Positions 30,968 through 38,695 of a stretch of 47,514 bases of DNA are shown here, piece by piece. The notes under the pieces are model-generated. The model saw only the letters and a list, made by a program, of their open reading frames with translations. It had not been told where the DNA came from and did not search any database. The DNA is from Sphingomonas sp. (GTDB taxonomy: Bacteria; Pseudomonadota; Alphaproteobacteria; Sphingomonadales; Sphingomonadaceae): positions 1-47,514 of the forward strand of contig NZ_JAHFPY010000009.1 in assembly GCF_023266535.1 (NCBI RefSeq), read 5' to 3'. Position 1 is the stretch's first letter; each line of letters begins with the position of its first letter. The position numbers and the translations under genes were made by a program.

Positions 30968-31864
30968 CTAGGCGCGGTCTGGAGCCGTGAACTGTTGCAC
31001 GGCCCAATCGATGAACAGGCGGACCCTTGGCGACAGTTGCCGGTTGCGCGGATAAAGGACGGAAACCGGAGCCGAGGGTACTGGATAGTCGGCAAGAACT
31101 CGCGCCAGTCGACCGGCCGCCAGATCGGCCGCAATATGGAATATGGGCATTTGCGCCAGCCCGAGTCCAAGCAAGACGCCGTCGCGGAAGCTTTCGGTGC
31201 CGGTGACCGATAGCGGCCCATCCATTTGGACGTTCCGGATGCCGCCATTCTCGACGAACTCGAAAGAGCGAAGTGCGCCGGTTGTAATCGACCTCAAGCC
31301 GACGGCGTGGTGCTTGGCTAGATCATCCGGCGAGCTGGGACGACCGAAGCGATTGAGATAGTCCGGCGCTGCCACCGTGATGCGATCGAGCATCGTCACC
31401 CGCCGGGCCACCAGGTCGCTATCGGGCAAAGCGCCGTAGCGCAGCACGCAATCGACGCCTTCCTGAATCACATCCACCCACCGCTCGCTTTCGCTCATTG
31501 CGACGGTGATGTCTGGATAGTCAGCAAGAAATTTGGGGATCGCGGGCATCAGGAAATGCCGCGCGAGCGTGCCTTGCACTTCGATCCTGAGCTGGCCCTT
31601 GGGAGCAGTCCCGCGGAACGCGCCTTCCGCGTCTTCGACATCGTCGAGGATTGCCAGGCAGCGGCGATAGTAGGCTTCACCGTCTAATGTCGGGCGAACC
31701 GTCCGGGTCGTGCGCTGCAACAGGCGAACCCGGAGCCGCTCCTCAAGCTGCCTGATGACTTGGGTCGCTGTTGAGCGCGGAATGTCAAGGTCGTGCGCGG
31801 CCTGGGTGAAGCTCCGCCGGTCAACAATCCGAGTGAAGAGCCGCATCGCGTCGAGCCGGTCCAT
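30968..31864 (-). CDS. LysR-family transcriptional regulator
   Basis: A 298-residue regulator with an N-terminal winged helix-turn-helix ([35 protein letters not shown] region, residues about 8-42). The substrate-binding domain has the pattern [14 protein letters not shown]...[16 protein letters not shown]. It is divergent from the SDR gene at 31980, with 115 bases between; such regulators usually control the divergent gene. The inducer is unknown. Confidence 0.94.
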   Translation of the reverse strand: MDRLDAMRLFTRIVDRRSFTQAAHDLDIPRSTATQVIRQLEERLRVRLLQRTTRTVRPTLDGEAYYRRCLAILDDVEDAEGAFRGTAPKGQLRIEVQGTLARHFLMPAIPKFLADYPDITVAMSESERWVDVIQEGVDCVLRYGALPDSDLVARRVTMLDRITVAAPDYLNRFGRPSSPDDLAKHHAVGLRSITTGALRSFEFVENGGIRNVQMDGPLSVTGTESFRDGVLLGLGLAQMPIFHIAADLAAGRLARVLADYPVPSAPVSVLYPRNRQLSPRVRLFIDWAVQQFTAPDRA

Positions 31865-31885
31865 GCCTGTTATTCCAATTTACCG

Positions 31886-31900
31886 AACAGTGTTGCTGTT
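31886..31900. promoter_or_regulatory. Candidate LysR operator in the divergent promoter region
   Basis: AACAG-TGTTG-CTGTT is an inverted repeat with a five-base spacer, 22 bases before the LysR start and about 80 bases before the SDR start. Position and symmetry fit a LysR binding site; there is no independent support. Confidence 0.45.
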
Positions 31901-31979
31901 TCTAGCCTGATTATCTTTGAGGTGAAAGCGCGCATCTGCATTCCATCGGCTCATCGGAGCCAGCTCAAAGGAGGACAGA

Positions 31980-32720
31980 ATGAGCAAGGACAGCAACAAG
32001 GTCGCCATCGTCACCGGCGCATCACACGGCATCGGCGCCGCCATCGCCGAGCGCCTGGCGAGCGACGGCTTCACGGTCGTCGTCAATTTCGCCGGCAGTG
32101 CCGCAGAAGCCGAGTCACTCGTCGCCAAGATCGAGGCCAACGGAGGCAAGGCGATCCCGGCGCAGGCGGACGTCAGCGACGCAGCGGCGGTTGGGCGCAT
32201 GTTCGATGCGGCCGAGGCCGCGTTCGGCGGCGTCGACGTTATCGTCAACAACGCCGGGATCATGAGGCTCGCGTCAATCGCCGACAGCGACGACGCGATC
32301 TTCGACAGTCAGGTCGCGATCAACCTCAAGGGCGTGTTCAACACGCTCCGCGAGGCGGCCAAGCGGCTGCGCGGAGGCGGCCGGATTATCAACCTGTCGT
32401 CGAGCGTCGTCGGGCTCCGCCCTGCCACCTATGGCGTCTACGCCGCCACCAAAGCGGGGGTCGAAGCCATGACCCATGTGCTGACCAAGGAGCTGCGCGG
32501 CCGCAACATCACGGTCAACGCCATCGCGCCAGGACCGACCGCCACCGCCCTGTTCCTCGACGGCAAGCCGCAGGAAGTGATCGACAACCTCGCCAAGGCT
32601 GCGCCGCTGGAGCGGCTCGGCCGACCGGAAGACATCGCCAATGCGGTCGCCTTCCTCGCCGGACCCGACGGCAGCTGGATCAACGGCCAGGTCCTCCGCG
32701 CCAATGGCGGGATCATCTGA
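31980..32720 (+). CDS. SDR-family oxidoreductase (3-ketoacyl reductase-like)
   Basis: A 246-residue classical short-chain dehydrogenase: TGASHGIGAAIAERL at the N-terminus, NNAGIMRLASI, the catalytic Ser in NLSSSVVG, and Tyr/Lys in YGVYAATKAG. The C-terminal GPDGSWINGQVLRANGGI is the family ending. A ribosome binding site AAAGGAGGACAG lies just before the ATG. It probably belongs to the regulon of the divergent LysR gene and is followed by a second SDR 32 bases later. The substrate is unknown. Confidence 0.93.
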   Translation: MSKDSNKVAIVTGASHGIGAAIAERLASDGFTVVVNFAGSAAEAESLVAKIEANGGKAIPAQADVSDAAAVGRMFDAAEAAFGGVDVIVNNAGIMRLASIADSDDAIFDSQVAINLKGVFNTLREAAKRLRGGGRIINLSSSVVGLRPATYGVYAATKAGVEAMTHVLTKELRGRNITVNAIAPGPTATALFLDGKPQEVIDNLAKAAPLERLGRPEDIANAVAFLAGPDGSWINGQVLRANGGII

Positions 32721-32752
32721 CCCTCGACCACACACCATCAAAGGAATTTCCC

Positions 32753-33649
32753 ATGTCGAAGAAGATCATTCTCATCACCGGCGCATCCAGCGGCTTCGGC
32801 CGGATGACCGCCGAGGCACTCGGCCGCGCCGGCCACACCGTCTACGCCTCGATGCGCGACGTCGCCGGCCGCAACGCCAACAACGCCGCCGGCCTCGCCA
32901 GGATTGGGGGAACCGATATCCGACCGATCGAGCTCGATGTTCAATCCGAGGAATCAGCCAACCAGGCCGTCGACGCCATCATCACCGAGAGCGGCCGGAT
33001 TGACGTGCTGATCCACAACGCCGGCCATATGATGTTCGGCCCGGCCGAGGCTTTCACTCCCGAGCAGTTCGCCCAGCAGTATGACGTCAACGTGCTCGGC
33101 ACGCAGCGCGTCAACCGCGCCGCCCTGCCGCATATGCGCGCGCAAAAGCAGGGGCTGTTGTTGTGGATCTCGAGCAGCAGCTCGGCCGGTGGAACGCCAC
33201 CCTATTTGTCGCCCTATTTCGCGGCTAAGGCGGCAATGGACGCACTGGCGGTGCAATATGCCCGCGAGCTCGCCCGCTGGGGCATCGAGACCTCAATCGT
33301 CGTTCCCGGCGCCTTCACCAAGGGGACCAATCATTTTGCTCATTCCGGCGCCCCGGCTGATGCGACGCGGCTGGCCGAATATGAGGAAAGCGGGCCCTAC
33401 GCCAGCTTCAGCGCTCAAGTGCAGAAGGCGTTTGCCGAGATCGTCCCCGAGGATGCCGATCCGCAGGGCGTCGCGGACCGCATCGTCGACCTGATCGACA
33501 TGGAGTTCGGCACGCGCCCGTTCCGGGTTCATTACGACCCCACCCAGGATGGCGCCGATGTCGGCTTCACTGTTCTCGACCGGATGCGCAGCGACATGCT
33601 GCACCGCGTCGGCTTCTCCGACCTGCTCAAGCCGGCGAAACTGGCTTGA
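32753..33649 (+). CDS. SDR-family oxidoreductase (second of pair)
   Basis: A 298-residue short-chain dehydrogenase of a longer type: TGASSGFGRMTAEALGRAGH, HNAGHMMFGPAE in place of NNAG, catalytic Ser in WISSSSSAGG, and Tyr/Lys in YFAAKAAMDAL. The extended C-terminus (from about 190) covers the substrate pocket. AAGGA precedes the ATG at 32753. It shares strand and operon with the SDR upstream; together they may reduce or interconvert a small carbonyl compound sensed by the LysR protein. Confidence 0.92.
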   Translation: MSKKIILITGASSGFGRMTAEALGRAGHTVYASMRDVAGRNANNAAGLARIGGTDIRPIELDVQSEESANQAVDAIITESGRIDVLIHNAGHMMFGPAEAFTPEQFAQQYDVNVLGTQRVNRAALPHMRAQKQGLLLWISSSSSAGGTPPYLSPYFAAKAAMDALAVQYARELARWGIETSIVVPGAFTKGTNHFAHSGAPADATRLAEYEESGPYASFSAQVQKAFAEIVPEDADPQGVADRIVDLIDMEFGTRPFRVHYDPTQDGADVGFTVLDRMRSDMLHRVGFSDLLKPAKLA

Positions 33650-33657
33650 GCCAAGCG

Positions 33658-33690
33658 GGCCGCGGGGCGCCTAGAGCTCCCCGCGGCCTT
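33658..33690. terminator. Hairpin terminator between convergent genes
   Basis: GGCCGCGGGG and CCCCGCGGCC form a perfect ten-base stem around an 11-base loop, followed by TTT. It ends the two-SDR operon and overlaps the last codons and stop of the TMEM175-like gene on the other strand. Confidence 0.75.
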
Positions 33691-34258
33691 TCGCCTGCCT
33701 CTCGATCCGGCTGTCCGGAACGAACCACAGCGATGTCACGGCGACATACAGTGCGACTGAAATCCAGGGCGAGATGAAGGCCAGCGCCGCGCCAAGCAGA
33801 TACCCGCTCACGCTAACCCATTCCTTGCGGCGCGACCCGACCGCCGCCTTGAGCTTCGATCCCTCTCCTTCGACGGCGATCAGGGCGCGTTCCAAAAGCA
33901 CATAGCCGATCGCCGCCAGCACCAACACGACGCCATAAAGCGCCACCGGCAGCGGATGGATCCCCTCCTCCCCCATCCAGCGGATCAGGAACGGGACCAG
34001 CGACAGCACGAACAGCATCGCGTTATTGGCCCAGAGCACGCGGCCGTCGACCTTCTTTGCGGCCTGCAGCATGTGGTGGTGGTTCGACCAGTAGATGCCG
34101 ACATTGATGAAGGCGAGGAGGTAGGCGCCGAGCAGCGGCAGCACCGGCTTCAGGGCGGTGAGATCGGTGCCGTGCGGCGTCGGCAGCTCCAGCACCATGA
34201 TGGTGATGATGATGGCGATGACGCCGTCGGTGAAGGCCGCCAGTCGTTCGGGCTTCAT
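33671..34258 (-). CDS. TMEM175/DUF1211 family membrane protein (copy 1)
   Basis: A 195-residue, about six-helix membrane protein beginning MKPERLAAFTDGVIAIIITIMVLEL, the RxxxFxDGVxAIxxTxxxL signature of the TMEM175 family. Bacterial members form tetrameric potassium-permeable channels. The family NHHHMLQ block follows the second helix. It lies nine bases after a paralogue on the same strand, preceded by AGGGGA. Its role in this cluster is not known. Confidence 0.9.
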   Translation of the reverse strand: MKPERLAAFTDGVIAIIITIMVLELPTPHGTDLTALKPVLPLLGAYLLAFINVGIYWSNHHHMLQAAKKVDGRVLWANNAMLFVLSLVPFLIRWMGEEGIHPLPVALYGVVLVLAAIGYVLLERALIAVEGEGSKLKAAVGSRRKEWVSVSGYLLGAALAFISPWISVALYVAVTSLWFVPDSRIERQAKGRGEL

Positions 34259-34267
34259 CGATGTCCC

Positions 34268-34837
34268 CTATTCCAATGCCTCGAACCTCTTGTCCGGGAT
34301 CAGCCACATCAGCGACACGGCGACATAGATCAAGATGGCGGCCAGCGGCGTGATGAATGCAACAACCAGCGCGACGGCATAAGCGATCAGGCTGAAGCGG
34401 CCCTTGAGGTCGCGGCCGGTTACCTTCGCGACACGGGAATCCTCGCCTTCGCAGCGGACCAGGGCGCGCTTGAGAAGCGCATAGGACAGGGCGGACAGCA
34501 GCATGATCGTCCCGAACGCGACCACCGTGTCACGGGTGATTCCGGCCTGCCCGACCCAGCGGATCACGAACGGGATCAGGCTCAGCCAGAACAGCAGCAG
34601 CAGGTTCATCAGCAGGACGCGGCCGTCGACCTTCTTGACCGCCTGCAGCATGTGATGGTGATTGGTCCAGTAGATGCCGACCTTGGTGAAGGCGAGCGCG
34701 TAAAGGCCAAGTAACGGCAACTCCGGGATAAGCGCTTTGAGGCCCGGCCGTGCGGGGATGGGCAATTCCAGCACGATGATGGTGATCGCCACCGCCATGA
34801 TGCCGTCAGTAAAGGCATTCAGCCGTTCCGGTTTCAT
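34268..34837 (-). CDS. TMEM175/DUF1211 family membrane protein (copy 2)
   Basis: A 189-residue paralogue of the preceding entry: MKPERLNAFTDGIMAVAITIIVLEL, then KVGIYWTNHHHMLQAVKKVDGR, also near-identical in the neighbour, and further helices to the end. Two copies side by side could form mixed tetramers. It starts 17 bases after the stop of the holin gene and shares its strand, so holin and channel genes are probably cotranscribed. Confidence 0.9.
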   Translation of the reverse strand: MKPERLNAFTDGIMAVAITIIVLELPIPARPGLKALIPELPLLGLYALAFTKVGIYWTNHHHMLQAVKKVDGRVLLMNLLLLFWLSLIPFVIRWVGQAGITRDTVVAFGTIMLLSALSYALLKRALVRCEGEDSRVAKVTGRDLKGRFSLIAYAVALVVAFITPLAAILIYVAVSLMWLIPDKRFEALE

Positions 34838-34854
34838 GCGTCTGCCCCCTGCGC

Positions 34855-35268
34855 TTACCTTTCCACTCCCTTCGCCTTACCCCAGGTCCGCGCCGCGGTG
34901 TAGCCGAGATAGCCGGTGCCGAAGAGCATGTAGAGTTCCTCCGGCAGGCCGCGCAGATAGCTGGTCATGCCATTGCCGATGCCCAGCGCCAGCTTGGGGT
35001 CGACCGCGGCGATCAGACCCATCGGGATGGCCCACAGGATCAGCGTGTACATGACATAAAGGAAGCTCGGCCGGGCGCGGCTGGTCCAGGGATCGGACGA
35101 CTGCGCCTCGGCGACGATCGCCTGCATCTGCACGCCGATCGCCTGCATTTCCTGGTCGCCCTGCAGCTTGATCAGCTCGAGCTTGGCGCGGTCGCGCGCC
35201 TCAGGGTCGGGAATGATCTTGTCGAGCAGCTTGGAGATCGGCCCGACGATCGCTTCGAGTAAAGCCAT
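34855..35268 (-). CDS. 3TM-type holin (gene-transfer-agent or phage type)
   Basis: A 137-residue protein: an amphipathic N-terminus (LLEAIVGPISKLLDKIIPDPEARDRAKL region) and then SDPWTSRARPSFLYVMYTLILWAIPMGLIAAVD. Two to three membrane helices follow and a short basic tail (GKAKGVER). This layout matches the 3TM holins that accompany endolysins in alphaproteobacterial prophages and gene transfer agents. Ribosome binding site AAGGAG precedes the ATG. It lies 66 bases downstream of the endolysin gene. Confidence 0.85.
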   Translation of the reverse strand: MALLEAIVGPISKLLDKIIPDPEARDRAKLELIKLQGDQEMQAIGVQMQAIVAEAQSSDPWTSRARPSFLYVMYTLILWAIPMGLIAAVDPKLALGIGNGMTSYLRGLPEELYMLFGTGYLGYTAARTWGKAKGVER

Positions 35269-35334
35269 TCATTTGCTCCTTAGATTCGCTAATTTCATGG
35301 AGGCAGGCGCCAATTCTGTGAATTTATCGGTTCA

Positions 35335-35892
35335 TCAATCCGAATTGAATTCACCTATACGGTTCGCCAGCCAACCATAGAGAAATGCCTCATTGGCCGG
35401 GCGCTTCTCGGCCAGGCGGAGGTAGCGCTCGCCTTGCAGCGCTTCGAGCGCACGCAACAACACCGTCTCGCCGCCGCTTTTCCCTCGAGCTGTGAGGAAT
35501 GCATCAAGCGCGGCGATGGTCGCCGGGCCGACGCGTCCGTCGGGCGTCAAATCCGGATAATCCTTGCCGCCCCGGTTGAGCGCGGTCAGCGCGCGCTGGA
35601 GGAAGGTGGCCGCGACCGCCGGGCCCATATTGGCTCCGGTGTCGAACAGCTCGGCGGCGACCCGCGGCGCCCGCCTGGCAACCTGGTCGAACCGCGGGCG
35701 CAGCCAGTAGAGCCGGCGGTAGATCGCCGCTGCCTCGTCGCGCGACAGCTCGGCCATTGCACCGGCATAGCCATGCGCCCGCGCCACCGCTTCGGTAATG
35801 CCGTAGCGGGTCGGCCCGCCCTTGTCGGCGGGATGGTTCACATAACCAGCCTCGCGCTCGATCAACTCATCGATCAGCTCGTCCACATCCAT
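35335..35892 (-). CDS. Endolysin, glycoside hydrolase family 108 (N-acetylmuramidase)
   Basis: A 185-residue peptidoglycan hydrolase. The catalytic block EREAGYVNHPADKGGPTRYG puts the likely catalytic Glu at residue 14. The C-terminal half is the family peptidoglycan-binding domain (TPDGRVGPATIAALDAFL, ...LRALEALQGERYLRLAEK). The ATG at 35892 has GGAGGA seven bases upstream. There is no signal peptide, so release depends on the adjacent holin. No capsid, portal, terminase or integrase gene is seen, so the pair is a detached lysis module. Confidence 0.9.
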   Translation of the reverse strand: MDVDELIDELIEREAGYVNHPADKGGPTRYGITEAVARAHGYAGAMAELSRDEAAAIYRRLYWLRPRFDQVARRAPRVAAELFDTGANMGPAVAATFLQRALTALNRGGKDYPDLTPDGRVGPATIAALDAFLTARGKSGGETVLLRALEALQGERYLRLAEKRPANEAFLYGWLANRIGEFNSD

Positions 35893-36040
35893 CGCGCGCT
35901 CCTCCGGTTCGACCGAGTCGCGCAATATGTACCCATTTGGTTAGTTGTAGACAATCATGTACTTGAGTGAGCAGGGCTCATGCCTCATAACCAATTAGGG
36001 CAGGCCAGCGACATGGGGGCTGCCTTGATCGAGGCGGCCT

Positions 36041-36664
36041 CTACGCTTTCTTCTTCCCTTGGGGAGAGCGTACCTTTGGACGATTACCGAGCTTCGGTGC
36101 TGGTATTTTTTGAGGCTTTGGAATCACCGCTCCGAGAGGAAGCTTTTGGCCTGTCTTCAGCCTAAGCTGGTTGGTTGCGTGTATGAGTGTGTGTTCCGCA
36201 TAGGCGAAGTATTCGAATTCCTTCTTTAGATGCTCCAGCGTCAGAAGTTGAAAGTTGATTTGAACTTCTGGGCCGGTCGTTTTTGCGACAGCATCAAGGT
36301 CGCCAATCCGAAGGTGGCCTTTGATACTGACGAACTGCCCGTGGGCGTATCGATTGCGAATATTCTTGCAGGCAAAGATGGCCTGAAAGGCTTCGCAGTA
36401 TGGCTTCAGGAGGTCATGCGCGGCCATCTTCGGACGAATGATCGCGTCAGCCACGCTTAGGCGATTGGCTTCGCTGCGAAGCCGGTAGAGAATTCGGACT
36501 GCTGTGACGGTAGTGTTTGGATCTTCATCGTGATTCTCGCCCAACGTGGCGCGAACCATGTCCAGGAGCATGAACTCCAGCTCGCCATAGGCCAGAATAA
36601 GCTTGCCGATTAAGTCCCGCTCTTGCGGGTGTTTGTCGAGCTGGATCAGGAGCGAGTGCTGCAT
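36041..36664 (-). CDS. HEPN-motif protein, putative RNase
   Basis: A 207-residue soluble helical protein I cannot place in a named family. It contains R103-N-R-Y-A-H108 in KNIRNRYAHGQF, which is exactly the RNxxxH motif of HEPN domains, many of which are RNases in toxin-antitoxin and anti-phage systems. The N-terminal helices (LIGKLILAYGELEFMLLDMV) fit the HEPN four-helix bundle. The C-terminus is basic and rich in Pro and Lys. Base composition is less GC-rich than flanking genes. Its ATG overlaps that of the divergent 47-residue gene in one CATG. A GTG at 36685 would add seven residues. Confidence 0.72.
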   Translation of the reverse strand: MQHSLLIQLDKHPQERDLIGKLILAYGELEFMLLDMVRATLGENHDEDPNTTVTAVRILYRLRSEANRLSVADAIIRPKMAAHDLLKPYCEAFQAIFACKNIRNRYAHGQFVSIKGHLRIGDLDAVAKTTGPEVQINFQLLTLEHLKKEFEYFAYAEHTLIHATNQLRLKTGQKLPLGAVIPKPQKIPAPKLGNRPKVRSPQGKKKA

Positions 36665-36806
36665 GACAATTGCGGATAAGGGCACCGAAACTTACTCCGA
36701 CGATGAAACCAAGCGCCGAGCCGAAGCGACGCTTAAGGTGATGCTGGCGACACCGCACAAGCCGCACAAGGCCAAAAGTAGCCGCCTTGCGGCAAGGCCC
36801 AAGTAG
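36663..36806 (+). CDS. Small basic protein of unknown function (47 residues)
   Basis: A 47-residue protein: MTIADKGTETYSDDETKRRA, then EATLKVMLATPHKPHK and a basic tail. I recall similar ERR-x-EA-L-x-ML-x-TPPKPHK small proteins scattered in alphaproteobacterial accessory regions, some next to toxin genes, but cannot name a family. It starts inside the CATG shared with the HEPN gene and is read in the opposite direction. It could be an antitoxin, a regulator or a chance neighbour. Confidence 0.55.
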   Translation: MTIADKGTETYSDDETKRRAEATLKVMLATPHKPHKAKSSRLAARPK

Positions 36807-36845
36807 CCCGATGACATCGTCCCACTCGGCGACTACATAGCGGCC

Positions 36846-37121
36846 ATGGCCACCTACGTAATTGTCTATTCGACTGATATCACGCCAACCGCTTCCGAGA
36901 TCGAAAAGCTATTTCCGGGCAGCAGGCAATGGAACGAGAGGACGTTTATCGTTCAAGCGCCGGATGTAAGCGCGAAGGCTTTGACGCTGCGACTCTCAGA
37001 GGCCACGGGCCTCAAGCGCAGCCTGTTTGTCTGCCGCCTAAGCGCAGATTACTACGGTTATTCCAAAATAGAATTTTGGAATTGGCTCTCGGCGTCATTC
37101 GCGGGTGAGTCCAATGAGTAA
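36846..37121 (+). CDS. Protein of unknown function (91 residues)
   Basis: A 91-residue soluble protein with alternating strands and helices: ATYVIVYSTDITPT, WNERTFIVQAPD, LKRSLFVCRLSADYYGY, and an aromatic end (IEFWNWLSASF). The strand-helix-strand order is like small ferredoxin-like folds, as in CRISPR Cas2, but no catalytic residues support that, so I do not assign it. Lower GC than the core genome. It overlaps the following gene by eight bases. Confidence 0.6.
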   Translation: MATYVIVYSTDITPTASEIEKLFPGSRQWNERTFIVQAPDVSAKALTLRLSEATGLKRSLFVCRLSADYYGYSKIEFWNWLSASFAGESNE

Positions 37122-37434
37122 GGCGCGAACCGGCCCACCGGAACATGATACTCCGCCTAGGTATCTACCCGATGTTCCGCCGCCGCAACATGGTGCCGAT
37201 TACGGACTCCATACGCTGACAGCAGTGATTGAGATGCAAAAGTCTCTTGGAGTGCTGACTGCGAAGGTGGAACGACTGGTCGAGGATGTAAAAACCCAAG
37301 GCGACAAGATCGACGGAATGCGTCTCAAGCTTGCGCTTTTTGCCGGAGGCGGTGCTGTTGTGGGGGCATTGATTGGCGGGCTGGTTGCCGTACTCAATGC
37401 CATCCCATGGGACAGGCTCTTCCCCCCTACTTAG
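37114..37434 (+). CDS. Small membrane protein with coiled coil (106 residues)
   Basis: A 106-residue protein: Pro-rich N-terminus, a short coiled coil (LGVLTAKVERLVEDVKTQGD region, about 47-70) and a C-terminal membrane helix (FAGGGAVVGALIGGLVAVL). This is the shape of phage-encoded DUF1515- or DUF2746-like small membrane proteins and of superinfection or lysis accessory factors, but the family is not recognised. The ATG at 37114 lies within the end of the 91-residue gene (ATGAGTAA), so translation is coupled. Confidence 0.62.
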   Translation: MSKARTGPPEHDTPPRYLPDVPPPQHGADYGLHTLTAVIEMQKSLGVLTAKVERLVEDVKTQGDKIDGMRLKLALFAGGGAVVGALIGGLVAVLNAIPWDRLFPPT

Positions 37435-37550
37435 TCCAGCGCTTGCGGCGCTCACCAATCTGAGACGGTGCCGCGTAGTAATCGGGCAGCGAGCAAACCA
37501 ATCCGCCGATAAGTCCGGCGCCTGCCGGCGCCTGCCGGCGCTCCCGCCGC

Positions 37551-37622
37551 TTAAGCGAGGAAGAAAATGACGATCACGACGCCGAGGCTGCCGAGGATCA
37601 ATCGCAGGCTGTGGCCGGACAT
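37551..37622 (-). CDS. 23-residue membrane micropeptide downstream of the sigma gene
   Basis: A 24-codon frame (with stop) starting MSGHSLRLILGSLG and ending in a Val/Ile/Phe-rich run, so nearly the whole peptide is one membrane helix with a short N-terminal polar part. The ATG at 37622 has AGGAGGAG just upstream, one of the best ribosome binding sites in the window. It starts 36 bases after the sigma factor stop on the same strand. It may be an unannotated operon member that acts at the membrane. Support is limited to the start signal and hydrophobic coding sequence. Confidence 0.5.
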   Translation of the reverse strand: MSGHSLRLILGSLGVVIVIFFLA

Positions 37623-37658
37623 GACTCCTCCTAGCCCGCCCGGGGCCGAGGCAAGTAG

Positions 37659-38354
37659 CTATCGTTTGTTAGGGTCCAAAAGCGCCGCCAGGACGCGCTC
37701 GGTCATGCGCTCGCAATCCATGCCGGCGAATGGGAACGCTCCGTCGAGCGCGGTCCGGACGTCCGGCGCCAGTGCTTCCCGCAATTTGCTCCGGGCCCGG
37801 AGCAATCGCGTCTTGACCGTTGCCGCCGGAATGTCGAGCGCCTCGGCCGTCTCCTCGACGCCAAGCCCCTCGACCTCGCGCAATACGAACACGGAACGGA
37901 ATGCGATGGGCAGGCCTGCCACTGCCCGCTCAATCATTTGTCGCAGCTGTTCCCGCGCCATGGCCGCGTCTGGCGCGACCGGCTCCGACCCGCGCATCAG
38001 CGTTTCCCGATAGGCCTCCAGCACGGCCACCCCATCCGCCTTGAACTTCGCGTTCCGGCGGCGGGTTGCCCTGAGTCGCCCGAGCGCCTCGTTGATCGCG
38101 ATCCGGGTGAGCCAGGTCGACAGCGCCGAGCGGCCGGCGAACTCGCCGATCTTGGCGAACGCCTTGAGGTAGGCCGCCTGGACCGCCTCCTCGGCTTCAC
38201 CGCGATCCTTGAGGATACTCCATGCCGCCCGAAACAGCCGCTGGTTATTGGCCGTGACGACATGGCGCAGCGCAGCGGCATCGCGCGCCACGCAAAGCCG
38301 GGCGAGATCAACGTCGCCGAGGACCGCCAGCGCAATGTCGGGACGGGCTGCCAT
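37659..38354 (-). CDS. ECF-type RNA polymerase sigma factor
   Basis: A 231-residue sigma factor. Region 2 spans about 37-97 (RLFRAAWSILKDRGEAEEAVQAAYL, then STWLTRIAINEALGRLR). Region 4 spans about 147-195 (LPIAFRSVFVLREVEGLGVEE, then AATVKTRLLRARSKLREAL). A C-terminal extension of about 35 residues holds one Cys (GMDCERMTERVLAAL). The ATG at 38354 shares one base with the cupredoxin stop (TGATG), so the two are coupled. No anti-sigma gene is next to it. Regulation may be through the cupredoxin/DUF4142 partners or the micropeptide downstream, which is inference. Confidence 0.92.
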   Translation of the reverse strand: MAARPDIALAVLGDVDLARLCVARDAAALRHVVTANNQRLFRAAWSILKDRGEAEEAVQAAYLKAFAKIGEFAGRSALSTWLTRIAINEALGRLRATRRRNAKFKADGVAVLEAYRETLMRGSEPVAPDAAMAREQLRQMIERAVAGLPIAFRSVFVLREVEGLGVEETAEALDIPAATVKTRLLRARSKLREALAPDVRTALDGAFPFAGMDCERMTERVLAALLDPNKR

Positions 38355-38689
38355 CAGGCCGAAACCTTCAAGGTCGCGCGCATGGCGGGATGATAGCGGC
38401 AATTGACCAACAATGCGCCAGCCTTTCGGACGATGCTCGTCGCCCTCGCTCCCGGCGCTAGGTCGACATCAAAGCTGCCGTCCTTCGCCGTTGCAGTGTG
38501 GCGGAACAGGTCCTTGTTGACCCACAAAATGCGGTCTCCAATGCGGACCGAGGCCGGCACGGTTCCGAACTTCATCTTGTCGATTACCACGACATGAGTT
38601 TGCGGTGTTGGGGTTTGCGGTGCTGCCACTGCCGGGGGCGATGACAGCAACAACACCGCGAGGGCGATAATCGGGGTACGTACCCGCAT
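38354..38689 (-). CDS. Periplasmic cupredoxin (plastocyanin-like)
   Basis: A 111-residue exported protein with a signal peptide cut near AVAAP (residue 23). It shows the type 1 copper set: H64 in RHTATA, C97, H100 and M103 in NCRYHPAM. The strand WVNKDLFRHTA is typical of pseudoazurin/amicyanin-like proteins. It probably carries copper or electrons in the periplasm. It starts six bases after DUF4142 and is coupled to the sigma gene. Confidence 0.9.
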   Translation of the reverse strand: MRVRTPIIALAVLLLSSPPAVAAPQTPTPQTHVVVIDKMKFGTVPASVRIGDRILWVNKDLFRHTATAKDGSFDVDLAPGARATSIVRKAGALLVNCRYHPAMRATLKVSA

Positions 38690-38695
38690 CGCCCC

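Noticed and set aside
35937-35994. TTGGTTA / TAACCAA inverted repeat upstream of the endolysin gene, considered as an attachment site or hairpin
   Set aside because: Only seven bases with a loop of about 44; no second copy or integrase supports an att site.
35980-36165. 61-residue plus-strand frame starting MPHNQLGQASDMG
   Set aside because: It overlaps the 3' end of the better supported HEPN-motif gene on the other strand, with only a weak ribosome binding site.
36846-37121. 91-residue protein as a Cas2-like ferredoxin-fold nuclease
   Set aside because: No CRISPR array or cas1 nearby and no conserved acidic residue at the Cas2 position; only the general fold pattern is similar.
37435-37550. 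Minus-strand reading with GLIGGLVCSLPDYYAAPSQIG before the micropeptide stop
   Set aside because: It looks protein-like but has no start codon and is out of frame with the micropeptide; without a homologue I treat it as chance or a remnant.
37501-37550. GCGCCTGCCGGCGCCTGCCGGCGC, considered as a CRISPR-like or tandem repeat
   Set aside because: Only two short GC-rich units without spacers; best read as a small hairpin after the micropeptide stop.
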